Assembly: GCF_002906575.1 (NCBI RefSeq)
Contig: NZ_CP026309.1
Coordinates: forward strand, 4,154,001-4,218,000
DNA: 64,000 nt
Source: Salinigranum rubrum
GTDB taxonomy: Archaea > Halobacteriota > Halobacteria > Halobacteriales > Haloferacaceae
Direction of reading: 5' to 3'
Shown: positions 51,431 to 60,933 of the stretch, in pieces
How the letters are laid out: each line of letters begins with the position of its first letter
How positions within the stretch are numbered: the first letter of the stretch is position 1
The notes under the pieces: model-generated
What the model was told of the DNA's origin: nothing
Database searches by the model: none
The model's input: the letters and a program-made list of their open reading frames with translations, nothing else
Program-made: the position numbers and the translations under genes

Positions 51431-52575
51431 GCGGATTCGTCTTCTCGGAGAAACCCATTCAGATCGAGCGCGGCGAGGGACCGTACCTCTACACCGACGA
51501 CGGCACCGAGTACCTGGACTTCGGCGCCTCCTACGCGGTGGCGGCGCTCGGGCACGCCCACCCACGGGTGACCGAAGCCGTCCAAGAGCAGGTCGCGAAG
51601 CTCCTGTACGTGCAGGCGTCGTACCCGAACTCGACGCGGACGGAACTGTACGGGAAGCTCGCGGCGCTCGGGCCCACGGACGAGACGCGCTCGCTCGACA
51701 ACGTCTGGCTCTGTAACTCGGGAACCGAGGCGAACGAGGCGGCGATGAAGTTCGCCCGGAACGCGACGGGGCGGTCGAAAATCGTCGCCACCCGTCGGGG
51801 CTTTCACGGCCGGACGATGGGCGCGCTGGCGATGACGTGGAAGGAGAAGTACAAGAAGCCGTTCGAGCCGCTCGCCGGCGGCATCGAGTTCGTCACCTAC
51901 GGGGACGAAGAGGAACTCGAAGAGGCGGTCGACGACGACACCGCCGCGGTGTTCCTCGAACCCGTCCAGGGCGAGGGTGGAATCCACCCCGCGTCGGCCG
52001 AGTACCTGCGGGCGGCGCGCGACTACACCGAAGAGGCGGGCGCGGCGCTCGTCTTCGACGAGATTCAGACGGGCGTCGGGCGGACGGGGACGCTGTGGGC
52101 CTGCGAGGGAGCCGGTGTGGTTCCGGACCTGCTCACGGCCGCGAAGGGCATCGCGAACGGCCTCCCGCTGGGCGCGACGCTCTGTGCGGACTGGATCGCC
52201 GACGCGGAGCCCGAACACGGCTCGACGTTCAGCGGCGGCCCCGTCGTCTGTGCGGCGGCGAACGCCACCCTCGACACCATCGTCGAGGAGGACGTCCCCG
52301 GAAACGCCGCGCAGATCGGCGAGTACCTCAGGGGAGAGATCGAAGCGGCGACCGAGGAACACGACCTCCCCATCCGGGACGTGCGCGGCCTCGGGCTGAT
52401 GATCGGCATCGAGGTCAAGCGCGGTTCGAACCGCCTGCTGAGAGACCTCGCGCTGAACGAGGGGATCCTCGCACTCCCCGCGGGACGGACCGTCCTCAGG
52501 CTCCTCCCGCCCCTCACGATCGAAGAGGAACACGCGGACCGGATGGTCGACGCACTGATCGAGGTGATGACGTGA
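51427..52575 (+). CDS. argD: LysW-ornithine aminotransferase ArgD/LysJ
   Basis: It transfers an amino group from glutamate to the carrier-bound semialdehyde. The 382-residue class III aminotransferase has NSGTEANEAAMKFAR, GFHGRTMGALAMTW, LVFDEIQTGVGRTG and the PLP lysine in TAAKGIANGLPLGA. It overlaps argB by four bases and argE by one. Confidence 0.93.
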   Translation: MSGFVFSEKPIQIERGEGPYLYTDDGTEYLDFGASYAVAALGHAHPRVTEAVQEQVAKLLYVQASYPNSTRTELYGKLAALGPTDETRSLDNVWLCNSGTEANEAAMKFARNATGRSKIVATRRGFHGRTMGALAMTWKEKYKKPFEPLAGGIEFVTYGDEEELEEAVDDDTAAVFLEPVQGEGGIHPASAEYLRAARDYTEEAGAALVFDEIQTGVGRTGTLWACEGAGVVPDLLTAAKGIANGLPLGATLCADWIADAEPEHGSTFSGGPVVCAAANATLDTIVEEDVPGNAAQIGEYLRGEIEAATEEHDLPIRDVRGLGLMIGIEVKRGSNRLLRDLALNEGILALPAGRTVLRLLPPLTIEEEHADRMVDALIEVMT

Positions 52576-53624
52576 TGAGCACGAAACCCCAGACACGGAC
52601 GACGGAACTGGACGCACAGGAACTCCTGGTCGACCTCGTATCGACCCCGTCGCCGTCGGGCGAAGAGGAGGAAGCGGCGGCGGTCCTCGTCGACTTCTTC
52701 GAGGCGCACGACCGGGACGTGTACGTCGACGAGGCGGGGAACGTCCGCGCGCCGGCCGACGACGCCCTCCTCCTCACGTCGCACATCGACACCGTTCCGG
52801 GGAACATCCCGGTCGAGGTTCGCGAGGGAGAACTGTGGGGCCGCGGGAGCGTCGACGCCACCGGCCCGCTCGCGGCGATGGCCGTCGCCGCAGTGGAGAC
52901 GGGCGTCTCGTTCGCCGGCGTCGTCGAGGAGGAGACCACCTCCTCGGGGGCGCGCTTCCTCTGTGAGGACCGCGCCGAACCCGACGCGGTGGTGAACGGC
53001 GAGCCCTCCGGCTGGGAGGGAATCACCCTCGGCTACCGCGGGTTTCTCGACGGAACGTACGTCGCCACGTCGGAGTCGGGACACTCCTCCCGGCCGGACA
53101 TGAACGCCATCGAGGAGGCGATGGACTGGTGGCAGAAGGTCGAAAGCGCCTTCGAGGCCGACGAGTGGCGGCCCATCTTCGAGCAGGTCACCACCAAGCC
53201 GGTGGGGTTCGACGGCGGCCTCGGGGCCGACGGGCTGTCGGTGGAGGCGACGATGGAGGTACAGTTCCGCATCCCGCCCGCGCTGTCGGCCGACGAACTG
53301 CGCGAACTCGCCGACTCGAAGCTGGTGGAGGGAACCGTCCACTGGAACGAGCCCATCCCGCCGGTGATGGAGTCGTCCCGGACCGAAGCGGCCCGCGCCT
53401 TCCGCGTCGCCATCCGACAGGTCGGCGGGAACCCGCGACTGCTCCGGAAGACGGGGACGAGCGACATGAACCTCTACGCGAACGCCTGGAACTGCCCGAT
53501 GGTCACGTACGGCCCGGGCGACTCCGACCTCGACCACGCGCCGGACGAACACATCTCCCTCGACGAGTTCGACACCTCCGTGGAGGTCCTCGTCGACGTC
53601 GCCCGGCGGCTGCAGGGAGCGTAA
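52575..53624 (+). CDS. argE: LysW-ornithine hydrolase ArgE/LysK
   Basis: This zinc peptidase of the M20 family releases ornithine from LysW. The 349-residue product has TSHIDTVPGNIPV (His and Asp metal ligands), then GRGSVDATGPLAAM with a further Asp and EEETTSSGAR with the catalytic Glu. ESGHSSRP lies in the lid and DLDHAPDEHISL carries the last metal His. Start: ATG 52575 overlaps the argD stop (TGATG); a GTG lies one codon before. Confidence 0.92.
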   Translation: MSTKPQTRTTELDAQELLVDLVSTPSPSGEEEEAAAVLVDFFEAHDRDVYVDEAGNVRAPADDALLLTSHIDTVPGNIPVEVREGELWGRGSVDATGPLAAMAVAAVETGVSFAGVVEEETTSSGARFLCEDRAEPDAVVNGEPSGWEGITLGYRGFLDGTYVATSESGHSSRPDMNAIEEAMDWWQKVESAFEADEWRPIFEQVTTKPVGFDGGLGADGLSVEATMEVQFRIPPALSADELRELADSKLVEGTVHWNEPIPPVMESSRTEAARAFRVAIRQVGGNPRLLRKTGTSDMNLYANAWNCPMVTYGPGDSDLDHAPDEHISLDEFDTSVEVLVDVARRLQGA

Positions 53625-53625
53625 G

Positions 53626-54528
53626 ATGCTCTCGACGACGCACCTGCTCGACATCGACGACCTCTCGACCGAGGACGTCCACACCGTCCTCGACCGTGCG
53701 GCGGCGCTGAAGGCGGGCGAGGACGACACGCGGCTCGCACAGCAGACGCTGGGGATGATCTTCGAGAAACCCTCGACTCGAACCCGGACGTCGTTCGAGA
53801 CGGGGATGACGAAGCTGGGTGGACACGCCGTCTACCTCGGCCCCGACGACATCCACCTCGGCCACGGCGAGCCCATCAAGGACACCTCGCGGGCGCTGTC
53901 TCGCTACGTGGACGCGGTGATGGCGCGGCTGTTCGACCACGCCGACTGCGAGGAGTTGGCGGAGTACGCCGACGTCCCCGTCATCAACGGGCTGACCGAC
54001 GAGGCACACCCCTGTCAGACGCTCGCGGACCTCCTGACCATCCGCGAGGAGTTCGGGTTCGACACCCGAGTCGCGTGGGTCGGCGACGGCAACAACGTCG
54101 GGCAGTCGTTCGTGCTCGGCTGTGCGCTCGTCGGCATCGACCTCACCGTCGCGACGCCCGAGGGGTACGGGATGGACGCGTCGGTGCTCGACCGGGCGGC
54201 CGAGTTGGGGAGCGCCCCCGAACTCGCCGAGAGCCCCGAGGCCGCCGTCGCGGACGCCGACGTCGTCTACACCGACGTCTTCGTCAGCATGGGCGAGGAG
54301 GACGAGCGCGAGGAGAAACTCGCGGCGTTCGACGGCTACCAGGTGAACGCGGACCTCCTCTCGTACGTGAGCGAGGAGACGAAGGTGATGCACTGCCTGC
54401 CCGCTCACCGGGGAGAGGAGATAACCGACGAGGTGCTCGAATCCGACCGGGCCGTCGTCTGGGAGCAGGCGGAGAACCGCATGCACGCGCAGAACGGCCT
54501 CTTGGTCGAACTCCTGACGGACGACTGA
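53626..54528 (+). CDS. argF: ornithine carbamoyltransferase
   Basis: It converts ornithine and carbamoyl phosphate to citrulline. The 300-residue product has the carbamoyl-phosphate loop EKPSTRTRTSFE (about 46-57), then HPCQTLADLLT and the ornithine site WVGDGNNVGQSF. The loop MHCLPAHRGEEITDEV is near the C-terminus. It closes the operon, two bases after argE; carbamoyl-phosphate synthetase genes are not in the window. Confidence 0.95.
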   Translation: MLSTTHLLDIDDLSTEDVHTVLDRAAALKAGEDDTRLAQQTLGMIFEKPSTRTRTSFETGMTKLGGHAVYLGPDDIHLGHGEPIKDTSRALSRYVDAVMARLFDHADCEELAEYADVPVINGLTDEAHPCQTLADLLTIREEFGFDTRVAWVGDGNNVGQSFVLGCALVGIDLTVATPEGYGMDASVLDRAAELGSAPELAESPEAAVADADVVYTDVFVSMGEEDEREEKLAAFDGYQVNADLLSYVSEETKVMHCLPAHRGEEITDEVLESDRAVVWEQAENRMHAQNGLLVELLTDD

Positions 54529-54636
54529 GAGCGACTGACTCGACGGGTCCGGTCTCCCGTCGCGGTCGCTGCACCGGACGGCGACGGGACACGACGGTTC
54601 GGAAGACCCGAGTGGCTACTCACCGAACGGAGGGTG

Positions 54637-55287
54637 ATGTCACCGCTCGTCGCTTCGCGCCGCCGTCGCCTCCGACTCGGGACCGTCGGACTCGGCGTCG
54701 CCGTCGCCGCCCTCTCGGGGGCAGTGATGACGAACCTCGACGTGCTCACGGGAACCACCCGCCGCGCGGTCGAGGCGACCGCCGCGACCTACGGCACCAC
54801 TCCCGAAGTCGCCTTCGTCACCGTCCACGCCCCGCTCGTGTTCGGCGTGCTCATGGGTGCGGTCGGCTCGGTGTACGTCGGCCTGCTGCCACCGAACGAA
54901 GAGGTCGAGAGCGTCCAGGGGACGCTCACGGCGTCGGTCCGATTCTACGCCGAGGCGGGCGACATCGCCACGGCCGTCGCACTGGGCGTCCCGCTGGCGG
55001 TCGTCACCGGAAGCGGAACCGCGTTACCGGGGACGCTCGCGCTCGCGTTCGTCGCCGGTCTCCCACTCGGCGTGCTCGCGCTCTGCGGAGCGACGGTCGG
55101 AACCGCCCTCGCGCGGGAGACGGGACGGCGCTGGGCGACCCTGCTCGGATCGGTCGCGCCCGTCGTCGGCATCGTCCTCGCACACGCGGCGCCGACCGGG
55201 CCGGTCTGGACCGCCTCCGCGGGCGCGACGTTCACCGCGCTCGCCGTCGTGGGGGGTGGGTGGTCGATGGTCGGCCGCCGACCGTGA
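54637..55287 (+). CDS. multi-spanning membrane protein, haloarchaeal
   Basis: The 216-residue product has five to six helices (for example LGVAVAALSGAVM, APLVFGVLMGAVGSVYVGLL, LPGTLALAFVAGLPLGVLAL, GSVAPVVGIVLAH) and short loops. A cytosolic basic start (ASRRRRLRLG) fits positive-inside. No transporter motif. ATG 54637 directly follows an in-frame GTG at 54634. Confidence 0.65.
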   Translation: MSPLVASRRRRLRLGTVGLGVAVAALSGAVMTNLDVLTGTTRRAVEATAATYGTTPEVAFVTVHAPLVFGVLMGAVGSVYVGLLPPNEEVESVQGTLTASVRFYAEAGDIATAVALGVPLAVVTGSGTALPGTLALAFVAGLPLGVLALCGATVGTALARETGRRWATLLGSVAPVVGIVLAHAAPTGPVWTASAGATFTALAVVGGGWSMVGRRP

Positions 55288-55333
55288 GCGAGCGCGCCAC
55301 CAGACACTTACCGTGGTTCGTCCGACGTGAGGT

Positions 55334-55477
55334 ATGGACTCGAACAGCCTCCCGCTTCCCGTCCGCCTAGAGGTGTTCCCCCCGCTCGTCCGGAAACTGT
55401 TCCTCTGGGCGGTCGCCCTGTTCGTCGGGTTCTGCGTCCTCCTCGTCGTCATCGGGTTGCTCGGCGTGTGGACGTGA
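55334..55477 (+). CDS. 47-residue single-helix membrane protein
   Basis: The product starts MDSNSLPLPVRLEVFPPL and has one helix (about 23-45, LFLWAVALFVGFCVLLVV). Composition and codon use look like a real small haloarchaeal gene. It starts 46 bases after the preceding membrane-protein gene. Function unknown. Confidence 0.55.
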   Translation: MDSNSLPLPVRLEVFPPLVRKLFLWAVALFVGFCVLLVVIGLLGVWT

Positions 55478-55603
55478 CGAAGTCGGGGTACAACTCTCAA
55501 CCGAGTGAACAGTTAGTTCCACCGGAAATGAAGGGGTTCGTGAACGAGTGCTACCGCGTAGCAGGGGCGAGCGTTTTTTGCCCATCGCGGCGCGAGAGCG
55601 GGT

Positions 55604-57793
55604 GTGGCAGCATCACGTGACTCGTCGGACGGGCGGGACCACTGGCGGTTCTTCCCGTACGACGAGCCGTACCCGAACCAGGCCGAGGCGATGTCGCGCA
55701 TCGCCGAGGCGCTCGACGAGGAGCGGAACGTCCTCTTAGAGGGCGCGCCGGGGACGGGCAAGACGCTCTCGGCGCTCGTGCCGGCGCTCGAACACGCCCG
55801 GGAGACGGACAAGACGGTCGTCATCACGACGAACGTCCACCAACAGATGCGCCAGTTCGTCGCCGACGCCCGCGCCATCACCCGAACGGAGCCCATCCGC
55901 GCCGTGGTGTTCAAGGGGAAAGCGTCGATGTGCCATATAGACGTAGATTACCGCGAGTGTCAGACCCTCCGCGACACGACGCGCGACCTGGTCGAGAAAC
56001 GTGAGGAGATGGAGGAACTCCGTGACCGTGCCGACACGCTCCTCGACGACATGCGCGAGGGGGGCCAGGGCGCGGGTGACGCGTACCAGGCGGTGACCGA
56101 CGAACTCGACGCGCTCGAATCCGAAGTAGAAGGGTTCGAGTCGACCAACGTCTGCGACCACTACCGGGCGAACCTCACCCGCGACACCGGCGCGTTCTTC
56201 TCGTGGCTGTTCGACGACGTTCGAACCCCCGAAGACGTGTACGACTACGCGGACCGGGAGGGGCTGTGCGGGTACGAACTGCTGAAAGAGGGAATGGAGG
56301 GCGTCGACCTCGTCGTCTGCAACTACCACCACCTGCTCGACCCGCTGATTCGAGAGCAGTTCTTCCGGTGGCTCGGCCGCGAGCCCGAGGACGTGATCAC
56401 GGTGTTCGACGAGGCGCACAACGTCGAGTCGGCCGCCAGGGACCACGCGACGCGGACGCTGACGGAGAACACGCTCGCCTCCGCGCTCACCGAGTTAGAG
56501 GACGTCGACGACTCGCGGGCGGCGGCGGCGGAGAACGTCCTCCGCGCCTTTCACGACGCGCTCTGTGAGACGTACGACGGGGCGCTGGCGTTCGGCGAGC
56601 GCGAGCAGGTCGGCGAGAACTGGTACGACCTCTCGGTCTCGAACCCCGACCGCCGCGACGACCTCACGCTCTCGTTCCTCGACCGGTACGAGGGCCGCGG
56701 CATCTCGACGGAGGTCGAACTCGCACTCCAACTCGGCGAGAGTCTGGACGAGGAGTACGAAGAGCAGTACAAGCGCGGGGAGACCACCTCGCGCAAGGAG
56801 TGTCAGACGCTGCAGGCGGCGGCGTTCGTCGCCACGTGGATGGACGAGGGCGGCGAACTGGGCCAGCACCCGATGTGCTCGGTTCGGCGCGACAGCGGCA
56901 CCGACGAACTGTACGGCCGGGCGGAGCTGTACACGTGCATCCCGCGGGAGGTGACGAAGGAACTGTTCGACGAGGTGTCGGCGACGGTGCTGATGAGCGC
57001 GACGCTCCGCCCCTTCGACGTGACGCAGGACGTGCTGGGACTGGACGACCCGGAGACAATGGCGTACGGCCTCGCCTACCCGGAAGCGAACCGCCGGACG
57101 CTCGCCGTCGACGTGCCGCCGCTTTTCAGTTCCGAGCGGAGCAACCCCGAGACGCAGGCGGTGGTCGCGGACACGCTGCGGGACGTCCTTCGGTTCACGC
57201 CGGGGAACACGCTCTGTTTCTTCCCCTCGTACGCCGAGGCGGAGCGATACTACGAGCGGTTACGGGGAACGGGAGTCGGGACGGACCTGTGGCTCGACGG
57301 CTCCGACGTCGACACCGAGGCGGCTCGAAAGGAGTTCGTCGCGGGCGACGACGGCGCGCTGTTCACCTCGCTGTGGGGGACGCTGAGCGAGGGCGTGAGC
57401 TTCGACGCGGACGACGCGCGGACGGTCGCCGTCGTCGGCGTTCCCTACCCGCATCTCTCCGAGCGGATGGAGGCGGTCCAGGACGCGTACGACCGGGCGT
57501 ACCCGGGGAAAGAGGCGGGGTGGCGCTACGGCGTCGAGATTCCGACCATCCGGAAGACGCGGCAGGCGCTCGGGCGAGTCATCCGCTCGCCGGACGACTT
57601 CGGGGTTCGACTCCTGCTGGACCGCCGGTACACGCGGGAGAGCCGCGACATGGGGCGGTACGGCGTCCGCGGCTCGTTTCCGACGGAGGAGCGGACGGAG
57701 TTCGTCGACGTCGCCCCCGAGAAGGCGAAGTTCGCGATGCTGAACTTCTTCACCGACCACGACGCGTACGCGGGCGACCCGCCGCGGCCCTGA
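55604..57793 (+). CDS. XPD/Rad3-family DNA helicase
   Basis: This superfamily 2 helicase (5'-3' polarity in the family) is likely to act in DNA repair. The 729-residue protein has Walker A EGAPGTGKT (46-54) and VFDEAHNVES (about 267-276). The C-terminal motifs are MSATLRPFDVT, FFPSYAEAERYY and TRQALGRVIRSPDDFG. Four cysteines (about 110, 120, 183, 222) lie where XPD holds its 4Fe-4S cluster. A helical stretch (VEKREEMEELRDRADTLLDDM) sits in the same region. The start is GTG. No repair genes adjoin it. Confidence 0.88.
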   Translation: MAASRDSSDGRDHWRFFPYDEPYPNQAEAMSRIAEALDEERNVLLEGAPGTGKTLSALVPALEHARETDKTVVITTNVHQQMRQFVADARAITRTEPIRAVVFKGKASMCHIDVDYRECQTLRDTTRDLVEKREEMEELRDRADTLLDDMREGGQGAGDAYQAVTDELDALESEVEGFESTNVCDHYRANLTRDTGAFFSWLFDDVRTPEDVYDYADREGLCGYELLKEGMEGVDLVVCNYHHLLDPLIREQFFRWLGREPEDVITVFDEAHNVESAARDHATRTLTENTLASALTELEDVDDSRAAAAENVLRAFHDALCETYDGALAFGEREQVGENWYDLSVSNPDRRDDLTLSFLDRYEGRGISTEVELALQLGESLDEEYEEQYKRGETTSRKECQTLQAAAFVATWMDEGGELGQHPMCSVRRDSGTDELYGRAELYTCIPREVTKELFDEVSATVLMSATLRPFDVTQDVLGLDDPETMAYGLAYPEANRRTLAVDVPPLFSSERSNPETQAVVADTLRDVLRFTPGNTLCFFPSYAEAERYYERLRGTGVGTDLWLDGSDVDTEAARKEFVAGDDGALFTSLWGTLSEGVSFDADDARTVAVVGVPYPHLSERMEAVQDAYDRAYPGKEAGWRYGVEIPTIRKTRQALGRVIRSPDDFGVRLLLDRRYTRESRDMGRYGVRGSFPTEERTEFVDVAPEKAKFAMLNFFTDHDAYAGDPPRP

Positions 57794-57898
57794 AGCGGGT
57801 CACGCGCGAGACACCGTCGACGATGCTGGTAGTTCCGCGTCGGGGGACGAGTCCATCAACGGTTATTACACGGCGACCAAAATCAGGTACTACTACCG

Positions 57899-58543
57899 AT
57901 GAATACCTCGTTCGGGACGTATCTCGTCACACAGTCGAACCACACGAACGGGCGGTCGACGGTCGACGTCGTCCGGGCCGCACTGGCCGGCGGCGTCGAC
58001 GTCGTCCAGTTGCGCGAGAAGCACGTCACGGCCCGCGAACGGTTGGCCGTCGGCCGGGAACTCAGGCGGTTGACTGCCGAGGCCGAGGTCCCGCTCGTGG
58101 TCAACGACCGCATCGACCTCGCATCTGCGGTAACGGCCGACGGCGTCCACCTCGGTGACGACGACCTCCCCGTCGACGTCGCGCGCGAGCAACTCGGCCC
58201 CGAGGCGCTCATCGGCCGGTCCGTGTCGACCGTCGAGGGCGCGACGCGCGCCGAAGACGCCGGTGCGGACTACCTCGGTGTCGGCGCGGTGTACGAAACA
58301 GGCTCGAAGGAGACGAAGCCCGAACAGACCGAAATCGGCCTCGACCGGGTTCGAGCGGTGTGCGAGGCGGTCTCCATCCCGGTCGTCGGCATCGGCGGCG
58401 TGACGCACGAACGGGCGGGCGATATCGTCGAAGCAGGGGCCGACGGCGTCGCCGTCGTCTCCGAGATTACGGGAGCTGACGACCCCGAGGCGGCCACCAG
58501 ACGGCTGGCCGAGGCAGTGGCGGCAGGGAGGAACCGACGATGA
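57899..58543 (+). CDS. thiE: thiamine-phosphate synthase
   Basis: It joins the pyrimidine and thiazole moieties to thiamine phosphate. The 214-residue TIM barrel has VDVVQLREKHVTARERLAV, VPLVVNDRIDLA, ADGVHLGDDDLP, GADYLGVGAVYETGSKE and VVGIGGVTHERA, all family motifs. The stop overlaps the thiM start (ATGA). The 105 bases upstream contain no room for a large riboswitch; a TATA-like gttatta lies 40 bases before the start. Confidence 0.95.
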   Translation: MNTSFGTYLVTQSNHTNGRSTVDVVRAALAGGVDVVQLREKHVTARERLAVGRELRRLTAEAEVPLVVNDRIDLASAVTADGVHLGDDDLPVDVAREQLGPEALIGRSVSTVEGATRAEDAGADYLGVGAVYETGSKETKPEQTEIGLDRVRAVCEAVSIPVVGIGGVTHERAGDIVEAGADGVAVVSEITGADDPEAATRRLAEAVAAGRNRR

Positions 58544-59364
58544 CGGCGAGAGAAATCGACCTCGACGCGGCGTTGACGGCAGTGGAGGCGGACCAGCCAC
58601 TGGTGAACGCCCTGACGAACGAGGTGACGGTCAATCAGGTGGCGAACGTGATTCTCCACTGGGGCGCGTTGCCGGTGATGTCCGACGACACCCGGGAGGT
58701 CGCCGACATGGTGAGCATCGCCGACGCCCTCCTGTTGAACATGGGGACCGTGAGCGAACGCGGCGAGGAGGCGATGGTCACGGCCGGCGAGGCGGCGAAC
58801 GACCACGGCGTTCCGGTCGTCGTCGACCCCGTCGGCGTCGGTGCCACGCCGACGCGGTCACGGGTCGCCGAACGACTCGTCACCGAACTCGACGTCGCCG
58901 TCGTGAAGGGGAACTACGGCGAGGTGACGGCGCTCGTCGGCGACGACGCCGAGGTGCGCGGCGTCGAATCGGTGGGCGAGTACGCCGACATCGCCGAGAC
59001 GGCCATCGCGTGCGCCCGAAAGGTCGACGCCGTCGTCGTCGCCTCCGGTGAGGTCGACATCGTCGCGACGGCCGACGCCGCCTTCGAGGTCGACGCGGGG
59101 CACCCGATGATGGGGCAGGTCGTCGGAACGGGCTGTATGCTCGGCGGGACGCTGGCGGCGTTCGCCGCGGCCCTCCCGAACGAGGAGGCCGCGCTCGCCG
59201 GGACCGCCGCGTTCGGTCTCGCCGGGGAACTCGCGGCCGACGGCGCGTTCGGCGAGTACTTCGGGCCGGCGAGCTACGAGACGGCGTTTCTGGACGCCGT
59301 CGCGGGACTCTCGGAAGCTGACCTCCCGGACGCGACAGGTCGAATCGACCAGGTCGTCGAGTAA
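58540..59364 (+). CDS. thiM: hydroxyethylthiazole kinase
   Basis: It phosphorylates hydroxyethylthiazole for ThiE, allowing thiazole salvage. The 274-residue product has LVNALTNEVTVNQVANV at the substrate site, MSDDTREVADM, VVVDPVGVGATPTR, VVKGNYGEV and GQVVGTGCMLGGTLAAF with the catalytic Cys. It is paired with thiE; the hairpin element follows after about 80 bases. Confidence 0.95.
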   Translation: MTAREIDLDAALTAVEADQPLVNALTNEVTVNQVANVILHWGALPVMSDDTREVADMVSIADALLLNMGTVSERGEEAMVTAGEAANDHGVPVVVDPVGVGATPTRSRVAERLVTELDVAVVKGNYGEVTALVGDDAEVRGVESVGEYADIAETAIACARKVDAVVVASGEVDIVATADAAFEVDAGHPMMGQVVGTGCMLGGTLAAFAAALPNEEAALAGTAAFGLAGELAADGAFGEYFGPASYETAFLDAVAGLSEADLPDATGRIDQVVE

Positions 59365-59443
59365 CCGACCACGAGGCGGGGCGGTCGTCGAGCACACCGA
59401 CCGGCGGAGAGCGGCCGAAGACCGCGAACCGCCGGGGGTTTTT

Positions 59444-59520
59444 GACCCACCTTTTTGCGAGGTGGGTCCCCGCAGGCCGCCGGAGGCGGCCGAGGAGACC
59501 CGCCGACGTAAAAAGGTGGG
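59444..59520. repeat. nested inverted-repeat element between thiM and the P450 gene
   Basis: Outer arms CCCACCTTTTT (59446-59456) and AAAAAGGTGGG (59510-59520) are perfect and 53 bases apart. An inner perfect hairpin GGCCGCC/GGCGGCC (59475-59481, 59485-59491) lies between. The left arm can instead pair locally: GACCCACC (59444-59451) with GGTGGGTC (59461-59468). Thus two RNA folds exclude each other. It ends 38 bases before the P450 ATG. It may be a terminator, an attenuator-like switch, or a dispersed haloarchaeal repeat; I recall similar stretches in other haloarchaeal intergenic regions but cannot check. Confidence 0.65.
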
Positions 59521-59558
59521 GCCGAACGCTTCATGTCTCTCCAGTCGAAGGAGGGGTA

Positions 59559-60896
59559 ATGAGCACCGAACCGCCCGGTCCGAAGGGGGTGCCACTCATC
59601 GGGAACAGCGGCCAGTACGCGAAGAACCCGTTCGAGTTCATCACGGCGGTCGAAGAGGCGTACGGCGACGTCGCCCACTTCGAACTCGGCCCCATCGACA
59701 CGTACATGATCACGAACCCCGCGGACATCGAGCGGGTGCTCGTGACCGACGACGCCAAGTACCGGAAACCGAAGTTCCAGGACGACGCCATCGGCGACCT
59801 GCTCGGCGATGGACTCCTCATGAGCGAGGGGGAGACGTGGCGGACACAACGCGAGTTGGCGCAGCCGTCGTTCCTGATGTCGCGACTTTCCGGCCTGTCG
59901 GATCTGATGGTCGACTACACCGAGGAGATGCTCGCGGACTGGCGCGAGGGAGGGGTGATCAACGTCCACCTGGAGATGGCCCGGCTGACGGTGAAGATCA
60001 TCGTCGAGGCGATGTTCGGGGCGACCATCGACGACGACCGAGTCAGGACGGTACAGGAGAACCTCGAACCGCTCGGGTCGCGCTTCGAGCCGAACCCGTT
60101 CCGCTTTGCCATCCCCGACTGGGCGCCCACCCGCGAGAACCGCGAGTACAAGAAGGCGCTGTCGACCATCGAGGAGGTCGTCTGGGACCTCATCGACGAG
60201 CGGGAGGGGACCCAGTACGGGGACGGAGAGGAGCCGATGGACCTCCTCTCGGTCCTCCTGCGCGCCCGCGACCGGGGCGAGCAGACGGACGAGAACCTCC
60301 GCGACGAGATGGTGACGATGCTGCTCGCGGGCCACGACACGACGGCGCTCACCCTCACGTACACCTGGTACCTGCTCTCACAGCACCCCGAGGTCGAATC
60401 GCGCGTCCACGACGAACTCGACGGGCTTCTGGAGGGACAGCGCCCGACGTTCGCCGACGTTCGGGCGATGGAGTACACCGAAGCCGTTCTGAACGAGGCG
60501 ATGCGGCTCTATCCCCCCGTATACACCATCTTCCGCGAACCGCAGGTCGACGTGCGACTGGGAGGGTATCGCGTTCCCGCGGGGAGCGCGGTCATGCTCT
60601 CGCAGTGGGCCGTCCACCGCTCGTCGCGGTACTGGGACGCGCCCCTGGAGTTCGACCCCGACCGCTGGCTGGACGAACGGGCCGACGCGAGACACCGGTT
60701 CGCGTACTTCCCGTTCGGCGGGGGTCCCCGCTTCTGCATCGGCAAACAGCTCTCGCTGCTCGAAGCGCGACTCATCATGGGGACCGTCTGCCAGCAGTAC
60801 CGCCTCGAATACACCCGCGACGAGCCGTTCGACCTCCGCGGGTCGCTGACGATGCACCCTCGGCAGCCGATGGAGATGCGGCTGGTCGAACGGTAA
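59559..60896 (+). CDS. cytochrome P450
   Basis: This haem monooxygenase of 445 residues has the I-helix AGHDTTALTLTYTW (Thr about 262), ExxR in NEAMRLYPPVYTIFRE, the PERF-like FDPDRWLDERA, and the haem loop FPFGGGPRFCIGKQLSLLEA with Cys393. The N-terminus is GPKGVPLIGN, proline-rich, without a membrane anchor, as in soluble prokaryotic P450s (it resembles CYP174/CYP102-like sequences). Substrate unknown; carotenoids or fatty acids are possible. The 2Fe-2S ferredoxin at 40.6 kb is one possible electron donor. Confidence 0.92.
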   Translation: MSTEPPGPKGVPLIGNSGQYAKNPFEFITAVEEAYGDVAHFELGPIDTYMITNPADIERVLVTDDAKYRKPKFQDDAIGDLLGDGLLMSEGETWRTQRELAQPSFLMSRLSGLSDLMVDYTEEMLADWREGGVINVHLEMARLTVKIIVEAMFGATIDDDRVRTVQENLEPLGSRFEPNPFRFAIPDWAPTRENREYKKALSTIEEVVWDLIDEREGTQYGDGEEPMDLLSVLLRARDRGEQTDENLRDEMVTMLLAGHDTTALTLTYTWYLLSQHPEVESRVHDELDGLLEGQRPTFADVRAMEYTEAVLNEAMRLYPPVYTIFREPQVDVRLGGYRVPAGSAVMLSQWAVHRSSRYWDAPLEFDPDRWLDERADARHRFAYFPFGGGPRFCIGKQLSLLEARLIMGTVCQQYRLEYTRDEPFDLRGSLTMHPRQPMEMRLVER

Positions 60897-60933
60897 CGGG
60901 AGCGCCCTCTCTGTCCTCATCGGCTCCGACACC

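Noticed and set aside
57794-57898. Thiamine (TPP) riboswitch before thiE
   Set aside because: The gap is only 105 bases and I do not see the conserved TPP helices.
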